Assembly: GCA_948474755.1 (NCBI GenBank) | Contig: CAOLHI010002516.1 | Location: forward strand, 152,001 to 216,000 | DNA length: 64,000 nucleotides | DNA from: Ctenosaura bakeri | Taxonomy: Eukaryota; Chordata; Lepidosauria; Squamata; Iguanidae | Direction: 5' to 3' | Shown: piece after piece, positions 1 through 10,854 of the stretch | How the letters are laid out: each line of letters opens with the position of its first letter | How positions within the stretch are numbered: position 1 is the first letter of the stretch | Program-made: the position numbers and the translations under genes | The notes under the pieces: generated by a model | Seen by the model: only the letters and a program-made list of their open reading frames with translations | Told to the model about the DNA's origin: nothing | The model's database searches: none

Positions 1-280
1 TCTTCATCTAATCTAAAGCTTCTTAAACTCTCTGTTCTCAAGGTTTCCTTGAGAAAGTAGAAAATGACTGAGGCCTAACAGTAACAAAATGGTTGTCCAG
101 GGACAGAGCCAATGACAAAATGGAAGCAGTATGATTAATGATTATTAGTGATCTAATTGTAACATTGATATCTAATCCTTTGGAGTTGGCTAAAGTTTTT
201 TCCATGGTGATTTTATTGTAGCAAGTACTTCAGCTTTCCTCAAGTTTTAAGCCATTAAATACAGAGATGCATCTTAAGGC

Positions 281-513
281 ACCATGACTCATGTCCTTAT
301 CACACTACATAGTTATAGTGCTATTATTCCATTTTAACTGCCATGGCAATATCTCATGGAATCATGGGATTTGCATTTTAGGGAGAGGCATTTAGAATTC
401 TTAGCCAGAGAGCTCCAGTGCTTCACCAAACTACAAACCCCAGAATTCGAAAGGGTGCAGCCAGGGCAGTTAGAGTGGAATATTAGCACTTTAACAGTAT
501 AGTGTGATAGGGA
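281..513. mobile_element. Palindromic MITE (CACACTAC...GTAGTGTG family), old copy
   Basis: The two ends are inverted copies. The left end reads TCCTTATCACACTACATAG and the reverse complement of the right end reads TCCCTATCACACTATACTG. Both continue inward into GTTA(T/A)AGTGCTA(T/A)TATTCCA. The centre carries the family core, with GGAATCATGGGATTTG on one arm and AGCCAGAGAGCTCC followed by AACTACAAACCCCAGAATTC on the other. The whole unit is therefore one long imperfect palindrome of about 230 bp without coding capacity. Related copies occur at 14848, 38555, 45691 (half) and 54851. The outer ends are diverged and no target duplication is clear. Confidence 0.65.
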
Positions 514-761
514 TCTCAGTCTCCTGTTTCAAGAAGAATAGCTGTAATTGTTTCTCCAGAGATTGTAAGTGGAGTTGTTTTTTTAAATTGACCCAAATCC
601 TATTGGTTCTGAGTAGATGACTTAATACATAGGTAAATCCGATTGATTCAAAGTGTCTGCTGAGTAGGATTCAGGCTCTTATTTTGTTCTTATGCTGCTT
701 TCACATGTGTCCCAATATATTCTTATCTCTTGTCATTTCTCCTTCTCTCTGTTTTTATATA

Positions 762-1291
762 ACACTAGCGTATTTACCCGCCATTGCCCAGGGTTTTTAT
801 TTTCCTCTTAAGAACTCACCAAACTGTCTTCTCCGTTTTCTGTAACTTTTCTTCATATTTCCCAATGCAATCTGTATTTATAGTTATTTATGTACACAGT
901 TTGGGTTCCTGAAGGAGTATACTGTCCTCCTCCTTGCTGCTAGGCCTCATGTCCATAGCAACTGGCCTATTTCTGTACCTGTAAAATTTCCCCATATTCC
1001 CCAATCTAATCTGTACTTGTAGTTGTTAACATACAGAGCTTGGGTTCCTGTGGGAATACACGGTCCTCCTCCTTGCTGCTAGGCCGCATCTCCATAGCAA
1101 CCAGCCTGAGGCCCAAGAGCTCTTTGGCTGAGAATTCTAAAGGCCCCTCCCTAAACTGCCAACCCCAAGATTCCATAGAATCTTCACAGCCAGCCAACCT
1201 TATGAGATCTTCTTGCCTCACTCAGCCAATCGTATGAGGTCTTCACCTGCCTGATACAAACAGACAAACTCACAAACAGGCAAACACTGAC
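762..1291. mobile_element. Composite repeat with two tandem ~139-bp units and 9-bp duplication
   Basis: The unit begins ACACTAGCGTATTTACCCGCC and is flanked by TTTTATATA at 753-761 and again at 1292-1300, which looks like a 9-bp target duplication. Inside, a segment of about 139 bp is present twice in tandem (about 840-967 and 980-1107). Shared strings are TGGGTTCCTG, GTCCTCCTCCTTGCTGCTAG and CCATAGCAAC. The second unit runs into a block at about 1115-1185 (GGCTGAGAATTCTAAAGG, CCATAGAATC) that matches the core of the palindromic MITE family listed elsewhere. The class is unknown; a non-autonomous rolling-circle or LINE-derived element is possible. The reading frames over it (1006-1237) have no recognisable product. 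Confidence 0.55.
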
Positions 1292-1545
1292 TTTTATATA
1301 GTACATAAAACCTGTCACTCTCAGATTTCCACTTAATATTTCGTATTAACTACCTCTCTTACTGGAGATACTAGCTGAGCTGTAACACTGAGATGAACCA
1401 CAAAATAGGCTGATTACAATTAGTACTTCCCCATCTGCAGCTGAAGTAACACTGTTCTGAAATATCATTAGATATGTTAGATATATCAAAATCTGTAAAT
1501 ATTTTTTCAGTACAATCTGGAGTTGCAGTATTCCAAATGGCTGTG

Positions 1546-1574
1546 TTTGTGTGTGTGTGTGTGTGTGAGTGTGT
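1546..1574. repeat. (GT)n microsatellite
   Basis: This is a slightly interrupted GT dinucleotide run. It produces the His-Thr repeats in a minus-strand reading frame, which is not a gene. Confidence 0.9.
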
Positions 1575-2432
1575 AATGGGTACACTCTAAAATTACCTGG
1601 CCTCATGAGAAAGAAAAGGAGGTACTGAATATGTAAACATGGGATGCAAAATTTCAGGAAGCAATCAGTATTCATTTTCTCTTATCTTGTGATATTCTTA
1701 ATGCAAGGCTTCACTTTCATCATAACAAATTTGCTGGCCACTAAACATACTAAGCTGACATCATTAGGGCTTCAAAGCTCTTACATGCATGCTATTTTTT
1801 ATTTCTTGTAACAGGTAGGAATAAGAGACAACTAGGAAATACCAGTAGTTACAGTAACCACAGCATTATTTTCTGAAGAGGTGTTTGGTTGATATATGTG
1901 TCATTTTTTATTTTCCCCTGACCAAATGTCATTTTACAGTGGAAGGCTCTTTATTCTTTTCCAGAATTTACTGCGTGTGTCCATAATAGGGGAATGTGTG
2001 AATATTAACACATAATAGAGATCCTTAATATGGATTAGGTTTGTTTTAATTCTGTGCAATTGCCCACTAACTATCAACTTGGATTTTCTCCTTTATTTTG
2101 GGACTTTCAATTAATTCAAACTGTTATTACCTTCATTCTTACAGTATCTTGCTTCTATTTTGTGATCTCCCTTTTCCTCTCTCCCCATGTCATAACTTCC
2201 TTTCATAACCCCTCCTTCTGGAAAACATTAACTTTCCATAGGCTTTTAAATTACTGCTCCCTTCTGTTACAGGAAAACTGGAATTTATTCTGCTGTCACT
2301 TTTCGTGCCTTTTCTTCTACATCTTCCAGTGAAGTCAGCAATGGTAGCAAATATTCGGTCCCCTTTATTTTGGAACCTTAAAAGTTCATTCTGAATTTAC
2401 CGTTGTTCCTGTCTCATTCCTTCTGTCTAGCA

Positions 2433-2557
2433 CAGGAGTTCTGAATTTTTGGTTTTCCAGATGTTTTGAACCTTAGCTTCCAGAATTCCTTATCATAGGC
2501 CATGCAAGTTCTTGTCAAGCCCAAAACAGATAGACAACAGAAGGTCAAGAACCACTG
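2433..2557. mobile_element. hAT-like MITE, 125 bp, with 8-bp target duplication
   Basis: The element starts CAGGAGTTCTGAATTTTTGG and ends GTCAAGAACCACTG. The reverse complement of the end is CAGTGGTTCTTGAC, a classic hAT terminal sequence. It is flanked by GTCTAGCA (2425-2432) and TTCTAGCA (2558-2565), an 8-bp duplication matching at 7 of 8 positions, which is the length expected for hAT. There is no coding capacity, so it would have depended on a transposase encoded elsewhere. Confidence 0.75.
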
Positions 2558-5500
2558 TTCTAGCATATAATAATGTGATCTCTATCCAAGCCATGTGTCT
2601 TGTAAACAGATAGGCAAGCAAACCAATATTTTTGCAGAAAAGGTTATTACTGTACAACAAGGTTGGTATAATTATCAATAGAATTGATAGAGATTTGTAA
2701 TCAATAATCAATAATGCATCTTTCAGACTTACATCCTACACCTTGCTTCTTTTCACTACATTAGCTTGCTGCAGGGAGAACTGGCTATTACTTCGATGGT
2801 TAAAACCTCCTCAAAAGCAGACAGGAGTTTCATTGGCACCTCAGTATTATTCAAGAGACAAGTGGAAGAATATTATTGAAAGTAAAGTTCTAAACTACTT
2901 AAACATCTAAAGGCTTTTGAAAACTTTATACACAAGCCCAGTTAATTCTATCATGCACCAAAGTGCCAAAAGACTGAGCAAGGATGAATGTTAATCCACT
3001 TTTATAAAATCAAAGGGTTCATATTTTTTTTTTACTGTAAAGAAATAATTTGAATAAAGTTTGACCCTTTCTTCAATAGTCTTTGGGTCAAATTGAACCC
3101 ACCATTAAAATTCTCTAATATCTTCCTTGTATTAGCATTTCAAAACTCAATTTAAATATTCACAGAGCTCCTTTTAATAAACTTAACAAAATTCAGGTAA
3201 TTTCCTTCAACTTTCTTGATTGAAGGAAGGCAGTAGGTAGAGATATAAAAAAGATGTACAGCTACGAGCAAAACCTGAAATCAATTATATATAAAAATAA
3301 CATAACACATGGAATGAAATTAATCAAAAGGAAAAAATTTTCTACTATATGATTCTCTGGTCTGCTACCTGCAGGCAAGGAACGTAAATGAAAAAAAAAT
3401 CAACATTCTTCTCTCAGATAAGGAAAAAATTAATAAAATGTTTCCTTCCTACAGATCCCCTGATGCAACTTATGTTAAAAGTGAGCAGCTGCAGGAAGAA
3501 CTTGCTCATTTAAAATAGCTTTCATTTTTCTTGGCTAGAGAAAAACAGTTCTTGCCTTGCTGTTAAGCTCAGTTACATCAGGTGTGTATGGATCTGCAAT
3601 GTCCAAAAAGTGTCCACTGCCCTGTTTGTTAAAGTTTTGTTAAAGAGCTGGTAAAGGGTTTCTTCAGACCAGATTCAGAAAGGGTTTTGGAAGGGGAGGC
3701 CTTGAATAGGCTTAAGGAAGTATCTGATGCCTTGCCAAAATTGGAGTTCCATTCTTCTGTTTATTGGGAGTATGAGAAGGTGCTTTTGTTGAAACTTTCC
3801 AGTGGGCCCCTAAATTTATCACAGGATGGGGAGCTGAAGCTTCTCATTTAGATATTGGGTACTGTTGCATGTCCTTACTGCAGCCACTGGCTGTGTTTGG
3901 GAAAGGATGGGAAAACTGTGAGGACTTTTATGGTAGATGGTCAAAATTAACCTGTATTAATCTGAGACTGAACCTCAAGGTTCTAGACACAAGGAAGTAA
4001 GCGTAGACTATGTGTCAGATTTTACTGAGACATTTTTACCAGATAACTGCTTGTTTCAGACGGTAGAGGTGTCAGCATCCAACATTAATTCCAGAATATT
4101 TCCAAATGGACTGGGCTTTCCATTTTTTAAAAAGTTTCAAAGGAGAGATAGTTTAGTTACTATACAAGATGGCATTTGAGCAGACGTGAAAGTCTTTAGA
4201 CTTGAATTTGATTTATCAGTTTATCTTGAGAGACTGAGATGAAATTTTCTTGACCCCATGCGTTCTGCTCTGAAGCTTCAGGGAGCTCCTCCAGGGGTGT
4301 ACATCTCTAAGAATATTGGTAATTCAGATAATGGGATATCAAAGTGACTGACAGGAAATCTCAAAGTAGAGGCAAAATGTTGCTCTAAAGCCATTGATTA
4401 CACAGCTTGCCATTATATAGTAAGTTTGGTTTAATAACAGTTTATGATTTGCTCTATTCTTTTTTGTAATATCAGATTAATAATTCTAGTGCAAGTTTAA
4501 TTTTGTGTATCATTGCTCCACTGTCTGATACTGGCATAAGGTACTGATGGCCACTAGTGACTAGACTAGTTACTGATTTGTGCAGTCTTTCCATACTGTA
4601 ATATATGAATAGATTGTTAGGGATTCTTTAATTCAGAAAATGGGATTTTTAAATTGTAGCGAAACTTGCAGTTTAGGTTGAACAGTGTAAGAAAGAGAAA
4701 AGAAGGTGAATGCAGTGTGCTCAGAACCAAGAGCAATAGTTTATTATATCTGGTTTCTTCCTCGCCAGAGGGTTACATGTTGCTTAATTCCATTCTTTCC
4801 TTTCTCCTTTTCTGAAATGTTTTTCTGTGTATAGCCAGTTCTCTCAGACTATCTTTTTCTCCCTGTTTAAAGAATAAGATCATGACTTGCATCTTTGTCT
4901 ATATTTTGCACTGGTATTTAATATTATTCAGTGATTCTCTCTTTACATATTCTATCTGTCTGTGTACCTGCCTATTCTGAAATAAAACCATCGATGCTAG
5001 AAAATATGTAACTTTGAATAAAAATTGGTATAATACAGAGTACTATAAATCAGTAGTTCTTAAGAATGCTTTTGGACATAAAACTTGTGGGTCCAACCCA
5101 ATTATTAGTTCCAGGTAGAATATCTATTAAGTCCGTGGGAGGTTAGTAGGTCAATAGCTTATATAAGCTCTGTTGGCTTCATGGGTCAGCTCTCATTGGT
5201 AATACCAACTGTGTTTATGCTGTGGTATTTGCATAAAAAACAGTTCTCCAAGCTAGTGCTGTTTATGTCCAGGCTTGAATCGAGTCTAATTTCCATAGGA
5301 GAGAGGAGGATTCTGTGTTTCCAGTCTTTCAACCTACAAATGTTCTTTCTCATGTTTGTTTTATTCTTGCCGTTATTGCCAAGAGTGGTGCTACATGAAT
5401 TACTTTGAATTTTGTTATTGATAATAATGGTAATAATTTGTATAGCACCAAAAGCAAACTATGCAATGAATGGGGAATGAAGAATGATGTTCTTGCAGAA

Positions 5501-6595
5501 AGCTTTCCAGAAGTATACTTCTGATTAGTGAACTTGTCAGATAGTGACAAGGAATTCATCAATCTCCATCTTCTTCTTTTTTTAAAAAAAAATCAATAAA
5601 ATAAAATAAAAAATAATAAAATTAAAGAACGTTTTGAGTTAAGTTTGGGATTGGCCGTTGTCATTTCATGGATGTTAATTTTAAAATGCTAGAAAATGGC
5701 ACCTATATAATCAGAGTTTCATTCTGTTTGTTTTGCAAAAGGTCTTTTCTCCCCAGAAAATACCTATAAGATATTTTACCCTTACCCAGAAGTTTATTGA
5801 GGATAAGAGAGCTGCTTAAATGATGCTTGCTATTAATGTAAACTTGTTCATGAAGGAGACACCCATGAACATAAGGGATTTATCCTGTAATGAAGTGAGT
5901 TAAAGAAAGTCTACTTGGATAGGGTACGTGTAATGATATGTCAAACACCCGTATGGCCTTGGATTGAAGGCAGTATCTGTTATTCAAAGCAGAATATGAA
6001 AAAGCTTTCAGTTGTTTTTTTTTGAGGTGGGGGTGTAAGATGTCTTCCCTTTCAGACATTCACCAGAATCCTATGGAGGCATTAAGCTAGAATAAAAATA
6101 GGTGTGCTGGCAATTGCATTTTCTCAGATTGTCTGAATGAGAACTCTCCACAAGCATACATATAGTTCTTTCTCTCCTGTTTGGTGGATGAGAAGCTATT
6201 TGACTATTGTGCAATGGTAAAGGTGTATAGGATCTTGGTATATTACTTTTTTTCCAGGTAGAAAATACTATCAGTTAAACTTCCTGATTCATGTAAAGAA
6301 GTAGGATGTAAGGGATAGCTGTCCCAGCCAAGTGCACTGCATGTGGGTGAGGAGGAATGCTTCAAGGACTAGGCTGCTTCCCTGAACAGGAGAGTGCACT
6401 GATACTGTGCTGAAACTTCTGCTCATCTTTTGATTGGTATGTAAGTGGAATTCCTTGTGTGCAATATGTGCACAGTCTTGCCCCATGCATTAAGCTTTCT
6501 GGATGGGGACATTGATAATTTGCGGGTATTGCTAACAGGAAGTGCTTCTAACATTTTGGGGAGATTTCTAGGAAATGCTTGTAACATTTGCTTTT

Positions 6596-6615
6596 AAAAA
6601 TCATAATGGTTTCAT
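6596..6615. repeat. L1 target-site duplication, left copy
   Basis: AAAAATCATAATGGTTTCAT is repeated exactly at 7493-7512, flanking the L1 fragment. The A-rich beginning may partly overlap the poly(A) tail of the right copy. Confidence 0.9.
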
Positions 6616-7080
6616 ACAAGATTATGCTGGAGAGGATGTCAAGAAATTGGTACATATATGCATATGTGGTAGAATTGTAAAAAGATAATGGAATTTTGGC
6701 AAAAGGTTTTTAAAGAGATAAAAGAGATTACAGGAGTAGTAATACCAGTATGTCCAAATATAGCGTTGTTGTCTATATATAATAAGGTTGAGTGTACTCA
6801 GGTAAGAAAAGAATTAATAACAAATTTGTTAATTGCAGCGAGATTAATAATAGCAAAAAAATGGAAAACAAATGAAAAATTTCAAATAGAGGAATGGTAT
6901 AAAGAAGTGTGGAAAATTGCAATTAATGATAAATTAACATGTAGAATTAGATTTATGAAAGGTTTAACAAAAGGGAATGATTTTGAGGAAATTTGGAAAA
7001 TATTTTTGGAAAAAGCTTTGATAAGAGATGGTAAAGCTACCCTATTACAAGAAGAATGGCAATTTTGGAAAGTGGATTAA
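6616..7080 (+). pseudogene. L1 ORF2 C-terminal fragment with one stop codon
   Basis: In the frame of 6688-7080, translation can be read back to the insertion edge at 6616 through a single TAG at 6670-6672. The upstream part reads CWRGCQEIGTYMHMW, then the stop, then NCKKIMEFW. This matches the cysteine/histidine-rich C-terminal motif of L1 ORF2, where the stop most likely replaces a Trp (TGG to TAG). Downstream residues such as LLIAARLIIAKKWK, EEWYKEVWKIA and NDKLTC are typical of the L1 ORF2 C-terminus. Endonuclease and reverse transcriptase domains are absent because of 5' truncation, so this is a dead fragment. Confidence 0.85.
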
Positions 7081-7492
7081 ATAAAAAGTTGGCTCTGGGG
7101 GGTGGGTATATATATATTTTTTTCTTTTGTTTGGTTTTGTTTTGTATTCTTTATTTTTTATTTTTATTTTATATTACGCGTGTGTGTTAAACTTGTGATC
7201 TATTGATGAAATTGGATATTTTAAAAGGAAAAAAAAAGTTAAAAGTTAACTGGCTTTGAAGTAATAAGATTATAATTAATAATAGAACAAAAATGTATAA
7301 GCTGTATGATATGGAATAAGCTGAATAAGGTTATGATTTCAAGTGTAAAAGAGAAAAAAATAATAATGCAAGTTTATGTTGTTTAAAGGAAAAAAAATTT
7401 TTTTCTTTTTTTTCACTATTATGTATAACACATGGTGTTTAATTTTTTGCTTTTGTTTTCTAGTTATATAATTAATAAAAAATTATTATAAA
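6616..7492 (+). mobile_element. 5'-truncated L1 LINE insertion
   Basis: This 877-bp insertion lies between perfect ~20-bp target duplications and ends in an A-rich tail, so it is a target-primed retroposon truncated at its 5' end. It holds the C-terminal part of an L1-type ORF2 (6616-7080) followed by a 3' UTR with a G-rich stretch (CTCTGGGGGGTGGG, 7092-7105), TA-rich and T-rich sequence and a terminal A run. The perfect duplications and almost open frame suggest a fairly young insertion. It lies in the sense orientation relative to ZFPM2. Confidence 0.85.
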
Positions 7493-8073
7493 AAAAATCA
7501 TAATGGTTTCATTGAGTAAGCTTTTTTATTGTTATCTGCCTTGACAGTGTTTTTAAATGCAGGAACAAATGAATTTTCATCTAAAAATCCATAGTTTGTG
7601 CTGATTGATTAAAGGTGCTATGCTAAAATAAAAATACTAATACCATTGTAATCAGATAATCAATGAGCATATTTAGATGTGTTTTTATTGTCTGAAAGTG
7701 TAAATTTGCTGGATCACTGCTGTAAAATATTATTCAGCAAACTATGAATCAAAGTTTGCATTTCTTGTTCATCTATATATGTTAACTTGAAAAATGCAGA
7801 CTTTATTGATTCTTTAAGATATACTTTAGAAAATAATTACATGGTGCAATATTAAGTTTAAATTTTTGCATTAAATTTTAACATTTTCACAAAATTTCTC
7901 ACCAGTGAAATTCTATTCACTTACTTTCTGCCTTCTTTTAAGTTTTCATGTATCTTATACTTCATGACCAGCATGGTGATATGCCAGCTGCTCACTGATG
8001 TTCTCTCTTTTATTTCTTTAGTGAAGAGGTCTCATGATTTCTGTGTGTGAGAGAGTAGATTAATTGTATAAAG

Positions 8074-8364
8074 CAGAGGTAGTCAACTTTAGGGGATTAG
8101 GAAGCTGCAGAGACCTATTTTATACCAGGAAGTTACTCTGATATCAGCTGATATCAGATAGCCAAAGTGCTTCCTGTTGGAGAACTAGCTCCTCCTGGGC
8201 CTAAAATGGCAGGAGGGACCAATGGATGTGGCAAAATTGCTTCATCACACCCTCTAAGGAGCATTTCGTGGCAATTTGAACAATTTCCCCCCTGAAAACC
8301 TTTTTAAATGCCTGTCAGGCCCTAGGCCATATACCATTTGTGGACCATATTTTTTCTATCCCTG
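8074..8364. mobile_element. hAT-like MITE, 291 bp
   Basis: The left end is CAGAGGTAGTCAACTTTAGG. The right end, reverse complemented, begins CAGGGATAGAAAAAATATGG. Both fit hAT-type termini (CAGNGGTNGNCAA-like). Flanks are GTATAAAG (8066-8073) and AAATAAAG (8365-8372), an 8-bp duplication matching at 6 of 8 positions. There is no coding sequence inside. Confidence 0.65.
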
Positions 8365-8994
8365 AAATAAAGTCATCAGTGATATGGGCCTCTGTGATGT
8401 GTGCCTTGCTCACATATGACCATTAGTGGAAGGGAGGAGCTTACTTTGCTTTTACAGTACACCAATTGGAACATCCGTCTGGTGAACCTATGAACTGCCA
8501 TGCATGTGTGAGTTGGATTTATGCACTAAATTTAGGGAATCTCCTTCTCTTTTCTTTCTCCCTAAAACTCTAGGACAGGAGTGAGCAAATATCATGTACT
8601 GGGTCACCTGAGAGTTTTGGGGATGCCTGAAAACTAGATCTGGATTGTTTTCCAACCCTCTGGAGCAGATTTCTTTGAATGCTTGAGATGCTGCAGTGGA
8701 ATGGAGGAAAACACTCGCCCACTCATAACACTGGATTCTTCTGTTGTATGAGTGAACATCTAGTGTTGAACAAACCAGTGACTGCTATCCTTGCAAAGCT
8801 TTGGTTCAGAATTCACCTTGGCATTTCAGATTTACCTAGAGGGCTTATTTGGGTGAAATTTGCTTGATATGGTTCTAGCATTAATGTTGTTACTTGTTTA
8901 TTTTGGTTACTTATGGCTGGCTCTTCAGAGAAAATTTTCCAGTTTTACAGTAAAAACAGGTTGTTTACAATAAAAAAATCAAAAGACATCAATA

Positions 8995-8996
<2 letters not shown>

Positions 8997-9029
<33 letters not shown>

Positions 9030-9040
9030 ACACACATATA
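8997..9040. repeat. (TA)n(CA)n microsatellite
   Basis: A pure TA run is followed by an imperfect ACACACAT run. It is a simple sequence repeat likely to vary in length between individuals. Confidence 0.95.
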
Positions 9041-9356
9041 ATTTGTAATGACGTCTAGAATGAGTGAGTGAATTGACAAATGAGTCTGACAAAGTTGTTT
9101 AACATAATTTATTGATTTTGCACAAAGTTGTGATAAGCAGTGCTCTCAGATTTAGTTCTCTTATCTTCTATATGGGATAATGATACTGACCTATTGTATT
9201 GTAAGGAGTTATACTAAGATAATGTGTACCATGGATATTGAATCTTTAATTATTTAATTATTGTTACTGGTAGTGTTAGTGTTAGTAAAACTGTTATTAG
9301 TATCAGTATTCTCAAAGTTCACTGATATTCCTATAGGTTTGTGAACCCACACTGTA

Positions 9357-9470
9357 GGTAATAATAATAATAATAAAATTTATTTTTATCCCGCCTCTCC
9401 CAGTGGATCGAGGCGGCATTACAGAAATATATAAATACATTAAAACATTGAAATGTACCCCATCCTCCCC
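9357..9470. repeat. Dispersed CCCGCC-type repeat with (AAT)n head
   Basis: An AAT run leads into AAATTTATTTTTATCCCGCC, then TCTCCCAGTGGATCGAGGCGG and CATTACAGAAATA. The same arrangement (TTTATTTATAC..., C-rich box, CAGATTGGGACTTAGGTGGG, CTTACAAGTTAAAACA) recurs at 32938 and, more diverged, at 32791, 52335 and perhaps 28768. I recognise it as a common squamate dispersed repeat, probably a retroposon 3' end, but cannot assign it to a family. Confidence 0.6.
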
Positions 9471-10695
9471 ACCCAACACCCTTCTATCCCCTTAAAACAC
9501 ATCAATTATTAAAGGTACAAAAAATACTCACAAATACCTGTTTTCTACCAATTCCTGCATTATGTAAGAGGGTGTGACTATCTGTTTTTGTTTATAACTT
9601 TTTCTCCTACTGTGAGGAATTAAATCAGAAAGAACTGATTAATTTATTGTGACCTTACTGCAAGGTTGGGATTAGCTCAAACTGGAAAAAATTAGAGCAC
9701 CTATTGATTGAAAAACATGGTGTTAAAAAGTTGGGAAATAGTGCTTATGGAAAGCTGACATTTACTGTACCAAATGATAGAAATGGCCAGCCAGAACTAA
9801 GCTGCTTTTCAACATGGGTTCTTTTTATTAATTTAATTAGTGATAAAGGGGAGTTTACACCTTTTCCATGGTCACATTTCGATCTATGGAGAGGTGCTTC
9901 AACTGAATCATAAATTTATTGCTATTTTCTCATTCTATGAACCTGTGAATTAATTTCATATGAATATGGTAAATTTTATTTTGAGAGAATAATACAAAAT
10001 CCTTGGTGACTTTCTTGTTTGTTTTATTAAAAATGGCTACATTATATAACTATGTCATATTTTAATAACTCAATAAAATTTTTAGAAAATAAAAGTTGTT
10101 CCTCTTTTCTAAGTGTAAAATAATGGTGTGTTGTGATTCTTTTCATTGTTCTTCTGTCACGAAATAAGTATAACTTTGTCAGAAAGAACTACACTTGTCA
10201 ACTTTTACTTACGCTAATTGCCGTCTCTGTTCAGGAAAAATGATGTGACCAAATTCTAGTTTGAGAAAAAAATTATTTCACTGGACTCTATGGAGTGGTA
10301 CTCACCATCTTCACTTTGATACATCCTCACTAAAAAATGAGGAGAGTCTCCAAGAATCCTGTAGTTTATTTTAATAAGTTATGGTTTTTCATACATCCTT
10401 CATTGTGCAGTTGTTTGTATGAACCATACCAAAGGAATATAACTGGTGTTTGAAAAATTTAGGCTGAGGTCCTGTAACATGAAAGTCAGCCTTACCAATT
10501 TCAGTGAGACTTCTGAAATACGTATGTTGTATGCTGAAAGTGAGACACATAGCCTTGCCTAGTTAATAAGAAATATCTCTCTTTGGATAGCAATCAACTT
10601 GTATGCAGAGACACACAAATGAAAACCTTTAGCTGCACTTTTGTATTCTGTTGCTTGTACATTATTTTGGTACAATATTATTGGTTTTTTTAAAG

Positions 10696-10854
10696 GCCCC
10701 CTTGAGGATGCTGTTGAGGATGAAGAGGAAGAGTGTCTGTCTGAGGAAAATGACATTATCTCCAAAGAAGACTTTCCTCTAGAGGGAAGCTTTTCTGCAG
10801 AATTTGAGTCTGGAAATCTGAGCTGCGAAGAAGTGGAGTACTTTTGTAATAAAG
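10696..10854 (+). CDS. ZFPM2: ZFPM2 (FOG2) coding exon, probably exon 2
   Basis: This is an internal exon of 159 nt bounded by acceptor TTTTTTTAAAG and donor GTAATC. The first two bases (GC) complete a codon from the previous exon. The next 52 codons read [18 protein letters not shown], then [14 protein letters not shown] and finally [12 protein letters not shown]. The last G starts a Gly codon, so both junctions are phase 1. The peptide closely follows my memory of the FOG2 N-terminus (PLEDAIEDEEEE..., DFPLEESF..., [14 protein letters not shown]). FOG2 is a nuclear cofactor that binds GATA factors, notably GATA4 in heart, gonad and diaphragm development. This acidic segment precedes the zinc fingers. 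An AUG at 10641 lies in the intron and is not a real start. Confidence 0.93.

Larger units (their letters stand above)
1..10695 (+). other. ZFPM2: ZFPM2 intron 1 (3' part)
   Basis: This is non-coding sequence upstream of the first visible ZFPM2 exon, ending in a T-rich tract and the acceptor TTTTTTTAAAG at 10695. Exon 1, which by family knowledge encodes only about a dozen N-terminal residues, is not visible and presumably lies upstream. The repeats inside are listed separately. The stretches 3000-6590 and 9500-10690 hold no gene that I can support. Around 3590-4100 there is a block with patches of fair coding character (for example an open frame near 3640-3815), but it is broken by stops and I do not recognise it. 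Confidence 0.8.

Noticed and set aside
1346..1675. 109-codon minus frame with His-Thr repeat
   Set aside because: The repeat is a (GT)n microsatellite translated on the minus strand; no other protein signal.
3590..4100. Block with fair coding texture, considered as a retroelement remnant
   Set aside because: Stops in all frames and no motif that I can name; kept only as a note in the intron 1 entry.
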